In this document: piece after piece, positions 55,501-62,663 of the stretch
Layout: the number at the start of each line of letters is the position of its first letter
Numbering within the stretch: position 1 is the first letter of the stretch
Assembly: GCF_002157225.2 (NCBI RefSeq)
Contig: NZ_CP020038.1
Location: 3,192,501 to 3,256,500 of the forward strand
Source of the DNA: Agarilytica rhodophyticola
GTDB lineage: Bacteria > Pseudomonadota > Gammaproteobacteria > Pseudomonadales > Cellvibrionaceae
Length of the DNA: 64,000 nt
Direction of reading: 5' to 3'
Translations under genes and position numbers: made by a program
The notes under the pieces: model-generated
Databases searched by the model: none
Told to the model about the DNA's origin: nothing
The model's input: only the letters and a program-made list of their open reading frames with translations

Positions 55501-56470
55501 CACTAAGGTCTCTACCTGGCAAAAAAACCACCTCGATAACTTAAAGGCTAGTATTCAATCTTTAGCAAAAACACACATGGACTGGCCCGAAATATCCTTA
55601 TATAAAGCTGAAAAAAAACGGCCGATGGACTCAAAGTATCAACATTTTATTACCTCATACCCTAAAATACGACATATTTCAGATATGCATTCCCATCGAC
55701 TTATATGGCACTCAGATCTTAAAGAAGTAAGCGATAGACTTAGTAGAAGATTAATTCACAGTGGGGGAAAAACACACAGTATATCTATTAATCCTTTAGC
55801 GATTAAAAAAAGTCTTAATTTATTGAAAAATTATGAGAAAGGTCTTGAGCGCAAAGATGATATAGAAAAAATAAGCACCATATCACAGCAATTAAACAAC
55901 GACCTAAAGAACTTGGTAGTAAGACAACAGCGGATACACGAAGGCTTTTACTGTGGCGATGCTGGTATAATTTTACTCTGGCCTTATTTAAAAATATTTT
56001 TTATTAAAAATAATTTGTTAGAAGGCAATAAAAGCCTCAGCTTTATTGACGAGGTAGCACAACTTACTGCTCACGCTTTATTACATTACATAACAGGCAA
56101 TGTATTGGGTGAAAATGACGACAACAACACGGGTTCAGTGGCCAATATCCTTGTAGGGCTGGCACCCGAAGCTGTTGTTGAACAGACAGTTGTACTAAGC
56201 AAAGAGCAGTGTGCCAGTGCCGATCAACTTGTCCACACCCTTATCAGTAATTGGCCCGCGCTAAAAAATATGGCCCCCAACAGCTTTAAATCAATGTTTT
56301 TACTGCGCAATGCTCGCTGCTCTATGAACGATAGTGGTTTTTTCATAGAAGTAGAACCCCGTGCTGAAGATATTTTATTGACCAAATATCCCTGGGGACT
56401 GGGTTATATTTCCTTGCCCTGGTTGGGTAAAACATTAATCGAAGTAATATGGAAGTATGGTGAGTTTTAG
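52598..56470 (+). CDS. Contractile injection system tape-measure protein (Afp14-like, CIS_TMP)
   Basis: A 1290-residue helical protein. The C-terminal 200 residues carry the CIS_TMP signature: GDAGIILLWPYLKIFFIKNN, TAHALLHYITGN, ILVGLAPEAVVEQ, LVHTLISNWPALKNMAPNSF, MFLLRNARC and EDILLTKYPWGLGYISLPWL. Also the N-terminus, MSLNIDTLLLDIDYHC, is usual. It sets tube length and is probably threaded within it during assembly. It is long for the family, which might mean a long particle. Near residues 462-490 is a His/Ser/Asn-rich stretch (SNFYNHSHSHPHSSKEG), likely an unstructured linker. Confidence 0.88.
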   Translation: MSLNIDTLLLDIDYHCKTNGISPQTSRARIAECEQRLQELIYNAINAEQLPNFAPEYENVRLLHIPDIEIVLPNIDAQAFLNDTKRYFEQQLLPALLASFSNTLSKIALTRASSNLLANKAWGESSDSVAQKKEYYLVQQLVKEREYCIDNVVSPREYTKFFNTLVNNGVLDFSSVKKQLQLFLPSKDHSFLMSYLADEKFTLLQKKHILGAYIQLFNLGKKGDNNSALKLSSKLLLRAHTLVKPSEMAQPNFSYYVKCVQEALLMDQSVYWLKACENWFNIVTHKTLKVSDFLGLDAILKRANGNSWFNINQPRKDELKKDNSRVLISDATFSFAKEISAFKALIQLLEPFCQAHFYYAKEADRFQQITKLKQLLYAEKALPITTTIPIKQALFPQFFTIRAQNIITFDVNTRLAKLSKALRTHKKKVAIAELANKSSTKDFHRTFSRKPEAESKAAINNKHDYAYSNFYNHSHSHPHSSKEGDTSNNEIQHIFDHRFKDILSHLNALIAFSWLPITLTKQLESLANSLVAKKSSEPEVLETMFEHNNTHGLHQRLLAWGDFLVQFTHQQQLNSVRRLSPQEYSIFKQLTDLLNQFVGISGHNKDKNYLLVEKDIHIQQQTLYHLIASKLIRICDVVSFDMKPAIHHFIHQSDAFAADNLKNQILTWLPKNTGQQDYQVSVKDSPYYKCFQREFDLQKEVNNILLEFESNFELFYRDSSLSRSISISSLELNKQEVYTQVVQLLVLFHAWLHSDTTAQENKQSSEALETAIRKLTQVKNQMLQEDKTLKSSKTMSEYWWLPIVEDEVEYIRREQHDIYLRQLIERITNSEAKIKTTLIETDSVGHSANVSASNINDKGNSRINKKNIDSDNSSDKAISPIKTSTILLVMEVYRCLTDIDLTIDSIEDNIIDKASSMPINNDVKSALYSWTACLLLYWDRFFDKESKSDNNGKRNHYLLKGIRKINAITKVSTWQKNHLDNLKASIQSLAKTHMDWPEISLYKAEKKRPMDSKYQHFITSYPKIRHISDMHSHRLIWHSDLKEVSDRLSRRLIHSGGKTHSISINPLAIKKSLNLLKNYEKGLERKDDIEKISTISQQLNNDLKNLVVRQQRIHEGFYCGDAGIILLWPYLKIFFIKNNLLEGNKSLSFIDEVAQLTAHALLHYITGNVLGENDDNNTGSVANILVGLAPEAVVEQTVVLSKEQCASADQLVHTLISNWPALKNMAPNSFKSMFLLRNARCSMNDSGFFIEVEPRAEDILLTKYPWGLGYISLPWLGKTLIEVIWKYGEF

Positions 56471-56576
56471 TGTGCATACGTGTTAACACAAGGAGTACAC
56501 ATTTATTGCTGATAGGGAAGTGCAGTTTTTACATACTCAACCACATCTTATCACTTCAATAGCAAAGGTGGTTCTT

Positions 56577-57329
56577 ATGACACAAGATAACCCTCACGAA
56601 AGCTCTCAAGCGCACGCTCAAAACTACTCCCAAGATCATCCTCAGTACTCGAAAACAAATTATCTGAGTGATAAAAATACGGCTACTAATTATTCTAGCT
56701 CTCAATACCCCAAGCCACCACACTCGCACAATTATTATCGTGATCATGACAACCACTATGGTAAAAAGCCACGAGGCTATTATCAGCATTTTTCTGAAAA
56801 TATAAGTCAATCACTGGAAAATAACCAACAACGTTACAATTTTTATCAAAGCTACCAAGCTCACGTTGAACAACACCAACGTAATGAACGTCTACATTTA
56901 TTAAACTGTATTGATTACTTTTTAGATAACATTGTGCGCAGTGTATTGGAGTGCAGCCAATCATCCCTCTATCATTACGGTTATAACACAGGTATATACG
57001 AAGAACGCAGCACTGCTGCTAACGTAATAGATGCTAATGAAAGCTTCGTTGATACCATAAGCCTTCACCTTAATGACGTACCGGTGAGCGGTGACACACC
57101 TCCGAGTAAAAATTCCAAAGCAAACAATCAAATACGCTTTACTAAAATGGAGAATGGCAGAGAGATAGAATGTCAATTTACCACCAGTAAAACTCGCAGT
57201 AAATTATTCTACCTTACCTTAGACGAAAGGGATGAAAACTACACCATCGCCAATACGGAAGCTCTGGTATTTGATTTTATTAATATTGTATTAATGAATC
57301 GACGCTTGGGTGTAGTGAATGTAGTTTAA
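56577..57329 (+). CDS. Asn/His/Tyr-rich unknown protein after the tape measure
   Basis: From ATG 56577 (AAAGGTGG at 56565-56572) the product has 250 residues. The first 90 are low-complexity and rich in His, Asn, Ser, Tyr and Pro (YPKPPHSHNYYRDHDNHYGK), the middle is helical (QAHVEQHQRNERLHLLNCID), and the end is more ordered (SKLFYLTLDERDENYTIANT; EALVFDFINIVLMNRR). There is no membrane segment. It stands where Afp/PVC-type loci switch from structural to cargo genes, 106 bases after the tape-measure gene. The His-rich head recalls the His-rich stretch of the tape measure. A chaperone or loading role is possible but not shown. Confidence 0.6.
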   Translation: MTQDNPHESSQAHAQNYSQDHPQYSKTNYLSDKNTATNYSSSQYPKPPHSHNYYRDHDNHYGKKPRGYYQHFSENISQSLENNQQRYNFYQSYQAHVEQHQRNERLHLLNCIDYFLDNIVRSVLECSQSSLYHYGYNTGIYEERSTAANVIDANESFVDTISLHLNDVPVSGDTPPSKNSKANNQIRFTKMENGREIECQFTTSKTRSKLFYLTLDERDENYTIANTEALVFDFINIVLMNRRLGVVNVV

Positions 57330-57384
57330 TGTTCTATTAAATATTATTTAAACCAATATCATAATGTTAAAAGGTAAAAATACC

Positions 57385-57762
57385 ATGTACATATCCCGAG
57401 AAAAACAACAAGAAACAACGCCTCTTCAACGTAAGAATAACACCGGCATCCCCGACCATATAAAAGCTGGCGCCGAACACCTATCCGGCATCAGCCTCGA
57501 TCATGTAAAAGTCCACTACAACTCAGACAAACCCGCACAACTCAACGCCCACGCCTACGCCCAGGGAAGCGATATTCATATGGCCCCAGGACAAAGCCAA
57601 CATATCGCCCATGAAACCTGGCATATTGTGCAGCAGGCCCAAGGTCGAGTAGCACCAACAACACAATTTGCCGGGCAAGCGATAAATGATAATGCACAAC
57701 TGGAGAGGGAAGCAGATGTAATGGGGGCGAGGGCGGAGAGTTTGGGGCGGGGGTTGGTTTAA
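57385..57762 (+). CDS. Stand-alone DUF4157 metalloprotease-like protein
   Basis: A 125-residue protein (an ATG at 57364 would add seven residues; 57385 follows AAAAGG). It contains the whole DUF4157 core: [20 protein letters not shown], a [19 protein letters not shown] segment, [18 protein letters not shown] with the zinc-protease-like HExxH at residues 76-80, and [15 protein letters not shown]4157 is strongly associated with eCIS and usually forms the N-terminal part of large cargo proteins; here the gene stops just after it. Its DNA is visibly richer in G and C than its surroundings, a sign of separate origin. It could cleave or prime cargo, or be a truncated cargo. Confidence 0.85.
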   Translation: MYISREKQQETTPLQRKNNTGIPDHIKAGAEHLSGISLDHVKVHYNSDKPAQLNAHAYAQGSDIHMAPGQSQHIAHETWHIVQQAQGRVAPTTQFAGQAINDNAQLEREADVMGARAESLGRGLV

Positions 57763-58176
57763 ATGCCTTGACTACTAAAATTTATAGTCACGAGACGGCC
57801 AAAGGATTCGAGGGGATATGTTCGCCTTTGGATCAATTTAAATTGTAGATAGCCGATAAATTATTGTGGACTATTCACAGCTTGTTGATGTGTTCATGGC
57901 TCGATTACAAAAGCGCGATCGCTAAATTAAAATCTGTTGTTGGCTGTAGAGTTTTTGTTATAGGAGAAAATTATATAGATTAATCTAAATTTTGATTTAT
58001 GTATATCGGTATTGTAAGGGTAGAGATGGCTATTTAAAACCTAATATATTTGTTAAAGTTCATATAAGAAAATGGATATATCTGAAGTAAAGTCCAGTAG
58101 GTGTTTATAACCATGTTATAGACAATAGGTGAAAGCCTATAATATCCACTAAGTGCTAATTAAAAAGAATTGAGAT
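57763..58176. other. Intergenic region of about 410 bases, no gene
   Basis: No frame of note and no DUF4157 continuation can be read in any frame. The stretch is AT-rich except for the first 170 bases. It separates the DUF4157 gene from the cargo candidate. Confidence 0.5.
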
Positions 58177-59241
58177 ATGTATGTGCAAAAAGAGAAACAG
58201 AAAGAAAATAAAAGTAAAATGCGTATTAATTCTGTCACTCATGAGAGAAGGGTTAAAATGCAAGGTTTTAGTGTTGTGGATAATCGTGAGAAAATAATGC
58301 AAATGGCTGAAATAAAAACTAAAAAAGGAATTTTTAAAAACACCAAGTACAAACCTGTAGTTGATGAGTGTTTAATTGGGGCTGATGTTAAAATTGAATT
58401 CAAAACAAGATGGGATGAGGCAAAAGACATAAATGCAAAGAAAATTGCTTTAATTCAGGTGGTTAAACAGACAAAAGGTAGTCTGCAGGAAAATCTAGAA
58501 CCACAACATGAGCAAACTACTGATGAAAACACTGGATATAGAGTTGATCGCGTTGGCGGTGCTGCAAATCCTATATTCGGGGCGGATGATCCAATCGATG
58601 GAGATATTTTGAAAACTGAGTCATACGAATACAAGGATCAGGGAAAATATAAAATTGGAAAGGATATTACTGACAGCAATAAATACCCTCCTAGACATAT
58701 CGAATTTGCGGAGCTTTATGATATGCCTCGTCTCCCTAGGTTTCCTACCACCATCAGGCGGAGTATGGAATTCGAAGTAGCTGCTATTGTGATTGAGGGA
58801 GCAGACAAAGATGAATACCTTGGAAGTATTAAATGGGGTTTTACTAGGGAAGAAGGTCAAAAAGTGAAAATGAATAAGTTTGAAATATCAACAGACTCTA
58901 CACCTTCCCTTAATTATACAGCTGCCGCTGAGAAGTGGAATGAGCAAGATAAAACGCTAGGTAGGGAATTTGTCCTAAACAAAGATGTGACTATTGAAAT
59001 GAAAAAAAAATGGATAAACTCAACCTTTACATGGGTCGATGATAGTCGTGAGGTAGACCTCAGAGAGGGGACTATTGTAAAACGTTTTCGTCTTAGTACA
59101 TCTCTCTCAGGCGATAAATATGAAATACCGGTTGAATGGTCAGATGGTCTGAATGCAGCATGGGGATATGTAAAGTTAGAGGATTTAAATACTAAAATAG
59201 ACTCTCTGTCATCTCCGAAAGCCGGAAAGGTTCCGCTTTAA
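58177..59241 (+). CDS. Candidate eCIS cargo protein with a DNR-type N-terminal motif
   Basis: A 354-residue, highly charged soluble protein. Residues 29-46 read QGFSVVDNREKIMQMAEI, which resembles the FxxVDNRPEAxxQ motif commonly found near the N-terminus of eCIS-associated proteins with or without DUF4157. Residues about 197-222 (EFEVAAIVIEGADKDEYLGS, IKWGF) followed by SLNYTAAAEKWNEQ look like a conserved module also seen in such proteins. The rest has no recognised toxin motif. It starts MYVQKEK, similar to the starts of the DUF4157 gene (MYISREK) and the 60912 gene (MYTQKQA). It is flanked by intergenic direct repeats. Activity unknown; role as cargo inferred. Confidence 0.65.
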   Translation: MYVQKEKQKENKSKMRINSVTHERRVKMQGFSVVDNREKIMQMAEIKTKKGIFKNTKYKPVVDECLIGADVKIEFKTRWDEAKDINAKKIALIQVVKQTKGSLQENLEPQHEQTTDENTGYRVDRVGGAANPIFGADDPIDGDILKTESYEYKDQGKYKIGKDITDSNKYPPRHIEFAELYDMPRLPRFPTTIRRSMEFEVAAIVIEGADKDEYLGSIKWGFTREEGQKVKMNKFEISTDSTPSLNYTAAAEKWNEQDKTLGREFVLNKDVTIEMKKKWINSTFTWVDDSREVDLREGTIVKRFRLSTSLSGDKYEIPVEWSDGLNAAWGYVKLEDLNTKIDSLSSPKAGKVPL

Positions 59242-59262
59242 GAAGGATGAAATATCTAGGAT

Positions 59263-59301
59263 ACACACTCAACTATTGACAACCTATCAGGACTCCAATA
59301 G
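59263..59301 (+). repeat. 39-bp direct repeat, copy 1 (cargo-flanking)
   Basis: Begins ACACACTCAACTATTGACAA and matches 59401-59439 at all but a few positions. A related stretch is present at 62333-62353 after the next cargo gene. Confidence 0.8.
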
Positions 59302-59362
59302 AAGGGAAAAAGATGATAAGTAGAAGACCTAGATAAGTAGAGATAAGTAGGACAGGCACCGA

Positions 59363-59406
59363 GAGAAATATTTAAGACACACACGAGAAATATTTAAGAC
59401 ACACAC
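59363..59406 (+). repeat. Perfect 22-bp tandem duplication at the transposase left end
   Basis: Two copies (59363-59384 and 59385-59406) of a sequence starting GAGAAATATTTAAGACACAC. Its reverse complement (GTGTGTGTCTTA..) resembles the sequences at the right side of the transposase (GTGTGTGTCCTATG at 60617-60630), which suggests element ends. Confidence 0.8.
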
Positions 59407-59439
59407 TCAACCATTGACAACCCGTCAGAACTTCAATAG
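59401..59439 (+). repeat. 39-bp direct repeat, copy 2
   Basis: Begins ACACACTCAACCATTGACAA; second copy of 59263-59301, 36 bases before the transposase GTG. Confidence 0.8.
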
Positions 59440-59474
59440 CATAAAAAATAAACATCAGGTGAAAGGAATTCACT

Positions 59475-60446
59475 GTGCCAAGACCAAGAAAGGAACTTGT
59501 CTGTATTGACGATACTCCCTATTACCATATTACGTCTCGTTGCGTGCGTCGGGCATTTTTGTGTGGGTTTGATCGAAAAAGTGGTCGCTCGTATGAGCAT
59601 CGCCGTCATTGGATTGAAGCTAGAATTCGTATTTTAAGCTCTATTTTTGCTATTGATATTTGCGCCTATAGCGTGATGAGTAATCATTATCATTTGGTAC
59701 TTAAACTTAATCCTGATGAAACGCTTACGTGGTCTGATAAGGAAGTACTAGAGCGTTGGTGTAGTGTATTTAAAGGCCCGCTACTCGTTCAAAAATGTTT
59801 ACGTGACACTAGCTTAACTCAAGCAGAACAGGATGTTGTGGGCGAGTGTATCACCTGTTACCGAAAACGCCTCGGTTGTTTGGGGTGGTTTATGAAATGC
59901 CTAAATGAACCCATCGCTCGCCAAGCGAATAAAGAAGATGAGTGCCGAGGCCACTTCTGGGAAGCGCGTTATACCTCTCAAGCATTGCTGACAGAAGAAG
60001 CATTGCTATCTGCTATGGCTTACAAAGATCTAAACCCTGTTAGGGCGAAGATGGCTAAGACGCCTGAAACCTCCGAATATACAAGTATCAAACAACGCCT
60101 TGTAAAAGAGATCAATTTATCTCAAATGATTAAAGAGCAAATTAGCCAAGGTGCTCTCATGACATTTAACCTGCCTGTTAAAGCACTTTGTCAGTTTGAA
60201 GGCAATATAGTCAACCAAAACCAGATAGGTATTCTATTTAGTTTGAAGGAGTATCTAAATTTAGTGGATTATACTGGTCGTATTATTCGCCACAATAAAC
60301 GCGGTAAAATTTCTGCGTTGCTACCACCGATATTGGAAAGACTAAATTTAAGCCAGAAAGAATGGTTAAGAAATGTTACATATTTTGAAAATATTTATTA
60401 TTCCCGTTTCTATCGGTCACCTAGAAGTTTAAAAACAGCTTCTTAA
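59475..60446 (+). CDS. RAYT / IS200-like Y1 transposase
   Basis: A 323-residue transposase of the REP-associated tyrosine (Y1, HUH) type. Markers are the start MPRPRKELVCIDDTPYYHIT and SRCVRRAFLCG, the HUH motif in VMSNHYHLVLKL, and GHFWEARYTSQALLTEEALL plus AMAYKDLNPVRAKMA. These enzymes move or multiply short palindromic repeats by single-strand cutting. The start is GTG at 59475. Its last 42 bases are repeated 234 bases downstream. The location between two cargo candidates points to a role in shuffling them. Confidence 0.92.
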   Translation: MPRPRKELVCIDDTPYYHITSRCVRRAFLCGFDRKSGRSYEHRRHWIEARIRILSSIFAIDICAYSVMSNHYHLVLKLNPDETLTWSDKEVLERWCSVFKGPLLVQKCLRDTSLTQAEQDVVGECITCYRKRLGCLGWFMKCLNEPIARQANKEDECRGHFWEARYTSQALLTEEALLSAMAYKDLNPVRAKMAKTPETSEYTSIKQRLVKEINLSQMIKEQISQGALMTFNLPVKALCQFEGNIVNQNQIGILFSLKEYLNLVDYTGRIIRHNKRGKISALLPPILERLNLSQKEWLRNVTYFENIYYSRFYRSPRSLKTAS

Positions 60447-60856
60447 TCCTTATGTTAAACATCGTTTAAAAATTAAACTGAACTTTTATGTTCAGGGTTT
60501 TCATTCGATTAAAATAGCGATTTAACTATTTTATTCTATAAGTTTATTTTAACTTATCCTAATTTCAAAGTTCGGAGCTTGGATTGGGAGAAAATAGACT
60601 TTGTTTTTTTAGAGAGTGTGTGTCCTATGTTTCCTTTCCGTTTCTATCGGTCATCTAGAAGCTTGAAAACGGCTTCTTAATCCTTATGTTAAACATCGTT
60701 TAAAAATTAAACTGAGTTTTTATGTTCAGGGTTTTCATTCGATTAAAATAGCGATTTAACTGTTTTATTCTATAACCTTATTTTAATTTACCCTAATTTC
60801 AAAGTTCGGAGCTTGGGTTGGGAGAAAATAGACTTTGTTTTTTAGAGAGTGTGGGT
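60404..60856 (+). repeat. Direct duplication of the transposase 3' end and its downstream region
   Basis: About 219 bases (60404-60622) recur at 60638-60856 with a few changes: the end of the transposase gene (TTTCTATCGGTCA, stop TAA included) plus about 175 non-coding bases ending TAGAGAGTGTG. After the second copy the motif TGTGTCTTATACGTTA occurs twice more (60855-60893, with small differences). It looks like repeated one-ended transposition or a duplicated right end. Confidence 0.88.
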
Positions 60857-60911
60857 CTTATACGTTAGTTTTTTGTGTCTTATACGTTATTTTTAATATG
60901 AGAGCGGTTTT
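60447..60911. other. Intergenic region of about 465 bases after the transposase
   Basis: It consists almost entirely of the duplicated element end, listed above, followed by the promoter region of the 60912 gene. No separate gene. Confidence 0.6.
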
Positions 60912-62261
60912 ATGTATACTCAAAAACAGGCTAGAGATGAAGTTTCAATGAAAACAGAGAATGTTATTAAGAAACATCGCGAATTTTCTTCTAACAATCT
61001 TCTTAATACATCCGTTTCCAAAAGAGATGTAGTTATCAATGCTTGGCGAGATCATGCATCTCTTAATCTTGAATCATGGGATAAATTGAATTTTCTTGCA
61101 CTAGAGCCATGGCAGGGTTACCTAGGGTTTGTCGTCAACGGTGAAAGAAGCAATGATCTGGAAAAACAAAAAGTTACTCCTGGGAACGAAGCGAGGATTA
61201 AACGGGTTGTTAACAATTTAGACCGTTGGAGTAATATAGTGTATGGCGTAGGAGAACAGCATGGCACTAAAAACCCTAAATGGTTGGGTATGAAATCTAT
61301 CTATTTAAATAAAAAACAACCCTGGGTTAAAAGCGAAGCAAAAAAATACGTCAAGGACTATTTGCCTTTGGCTTTGAATTACCATGATGATCTTAAAAAT
61401 AACTTACCTCCGATTGCAGAGGAGTTTTCTGGTCGAAAAATAAAATATGAAGCTGATGATGAAACAGAAAAATTGAATTCGGATAAGGTTGTCAATATAT
61501 TAAGAAATAAATTTCAAGCCTTTAATTATTACGACAATCTGTCTGATATTGTCAAGGAGATTGATATTGTTAGTGATTTCCGTACTAAAGAATTAATGAA
61601 TGAGGTCGAAAAGTTTAGTGAAGCAGAAAAAGATAAGGTTTTTGGGGGGGCATATTTGGAACAAAATATGATCGAGAAAACACTAATTGATGTCCAAAGA
61701 GAATCTTTGTCAAAGCAGGAGGATGCTATTCGTGAAGCTATGGAGAATCTAAAGTCAGAGCTTGCCGGAAAGTCGGAATTGACTCCTGAAAAGATAATTA
61801 CCATTGATAAATTTAAGGAAGGAAATAAGAAGTTTTCCGAAATTGGTGAAACTTTAAAAAGAATTAAACCGGATTTTTACGGGGGTAGCCAAACTATTGA
61901 AGATGATAATGGAAAAGAAGTTCTTAAGACAGCATCATCTTTAGAATCAGCAAAATCTAACTTTATAAAAGGTGGCCTAATAACTCTTGCCGGTTTGGGT
62001 GGAATGATAAGTATTGCAGCCCCCTATATCGGTCTAGGCATATTTGCTCTATCTGTTGTTTATGGCTTCTATAGTTATTTTAAGGAAAAAAGCACAGGTG
62101 ATGTCGCCAGGAATAAACGATTAAAAGATGCTGTTGAGAGTTTACATGGACTTTTAGAAGAAAGAAAGTCTTCGTTAGATGGAAGTATAAATATGACTTT
62201 AGGTGCTATTCGAAACCGTAAAGATGGTATACATGCCAGGATGAATTTTTTTAAAAAATAA
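60912..62261 (+). CDS. Candidate eCIS cargo with a C-terminal hydrophobic hairpin
   Basis: A 449-residue, mostly helical and highly charged protein. One strongly hydrophobic stretch at residues 354-391 (GGLITLAGLGGMISIAAPYI, then GLGIFALSVVYGFYSYF) has a Pro/Gly turn in the middle, like the membrane-inserting hairpin of pore-forming colicins or of Tc/alpha-helical toxins. It is preceded by long amphipathic helices (about 205-310, coiled-coil-like EDAIREAMENLKSELAGKSE) and followed by a basic 55-residue tail. No signal peptide, so export would need the particle. The start MYTQKQA resembles the two other cargo candidates. GAGAGCGG (60899-60906) precedes the ATG. Toxin role is inferred. Confidence 0.65.
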   Translation: MYTQKQARDEVSMKTENVIKKHREFSSNNLLNTSVSKRDVVINAWRDHASLNLESWDKLNFLALEPWQGYLGFVVNGERSNDLEKQKVTPGNEARIKRVVNNLDRWSNIVYGVGEQHGTKNPKWLGMKSIYLNKKQPWVKSEAKKYVKDYLPLALNYHDDLKNNLPPIAEEFSGRKIKYEADDETEKLNSDKVVNILRNKFQAFNYYDNLSDIVKEIDIVSDFRTKELMNEVEKFSEAEKDKVFGGAYLEQNMIEKTLIDVQRESLSKQEDAIREAMENLKSELAGKSELTPEKIITIDKFKEGNKKFSEIGETLKRIKPDFYGGSQTIEDDNGKEVLKTASSLESAKSNFIKGGLITLAGLGGMISIAAPYIGLGIFALSVVYGFYSYFKEKSTGDVARNKRLKDAVESLHGLLEERKSSLDGSINMTLGAIRNRKDGIHARMNFFKK

Positions 62262-62663
62262 ACTGCATTATTTCTTTTTAAAGACTATGTTCCTAATTAA
62301 TTACTAATACCCAGGATACACGCTAAACCACTACACACTAACCATTGGTCAACACAAGCACAAAGGATAAGTAGATGTATAAGTAGGACAGACACAGCGA
62401 AGAATACGAAGCTCTCATAAGTCCCGATCAGCTTACTACGCCTTAGCTTTTATACAACGAGTGGGCTGACGATAGGTAATATCCTCAAGAGTAGCGGTTA
62501 TGATATTTCCCACCACCAAAAAAATCGGAACAAAACCCTTCTACAATCGTTAGAACTTTAGCAAGTATAAAAAAGCGCTAACTTTGTTAAAGATGCTCTA
62601 AAGTCACCTATCTTCTAAGCATTTCTTTAACGCTATTTGCATATAACCCAGGAGTGCATCACC
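62262..62663. other. Intergenic region of about 400 bases with remnants of cargo-flanking repeats
   Basis: No gene. The segment 62312-62395 repeats, in looser form, motifs found at 59257-59357: AGGATACAC, ACACTAACCATTG, GATAAGTAG (twice) and GGACAGACAC. The right end contains the ribosome-binding site of the fibre gene. Confidence 0.6.
62312..62395 (+). repeat. Third copy of the cargo-flanking repeat block (degenerate)
   Basis: AGGATACAC, ACACACTAACCATTGGTCAA, GATAAGTAG, ATAAGTAGGACAGACAC occur in the same order as at 59257-59357 (there GGACAGGCAC). It thus brackets the transposase-plus-60912 segment from the right. Confidence 0.7.

Noticed and set aside
56556-57176. Minus-strand frames with hydrophobic stretches opposite the Asn/His/Tyr-rich gene
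   Set aside because: Shadow frames; the hydrophobicity comes from the complement of AT-rich Asn/His/Tyr codons, and no ribosome site precedes them.
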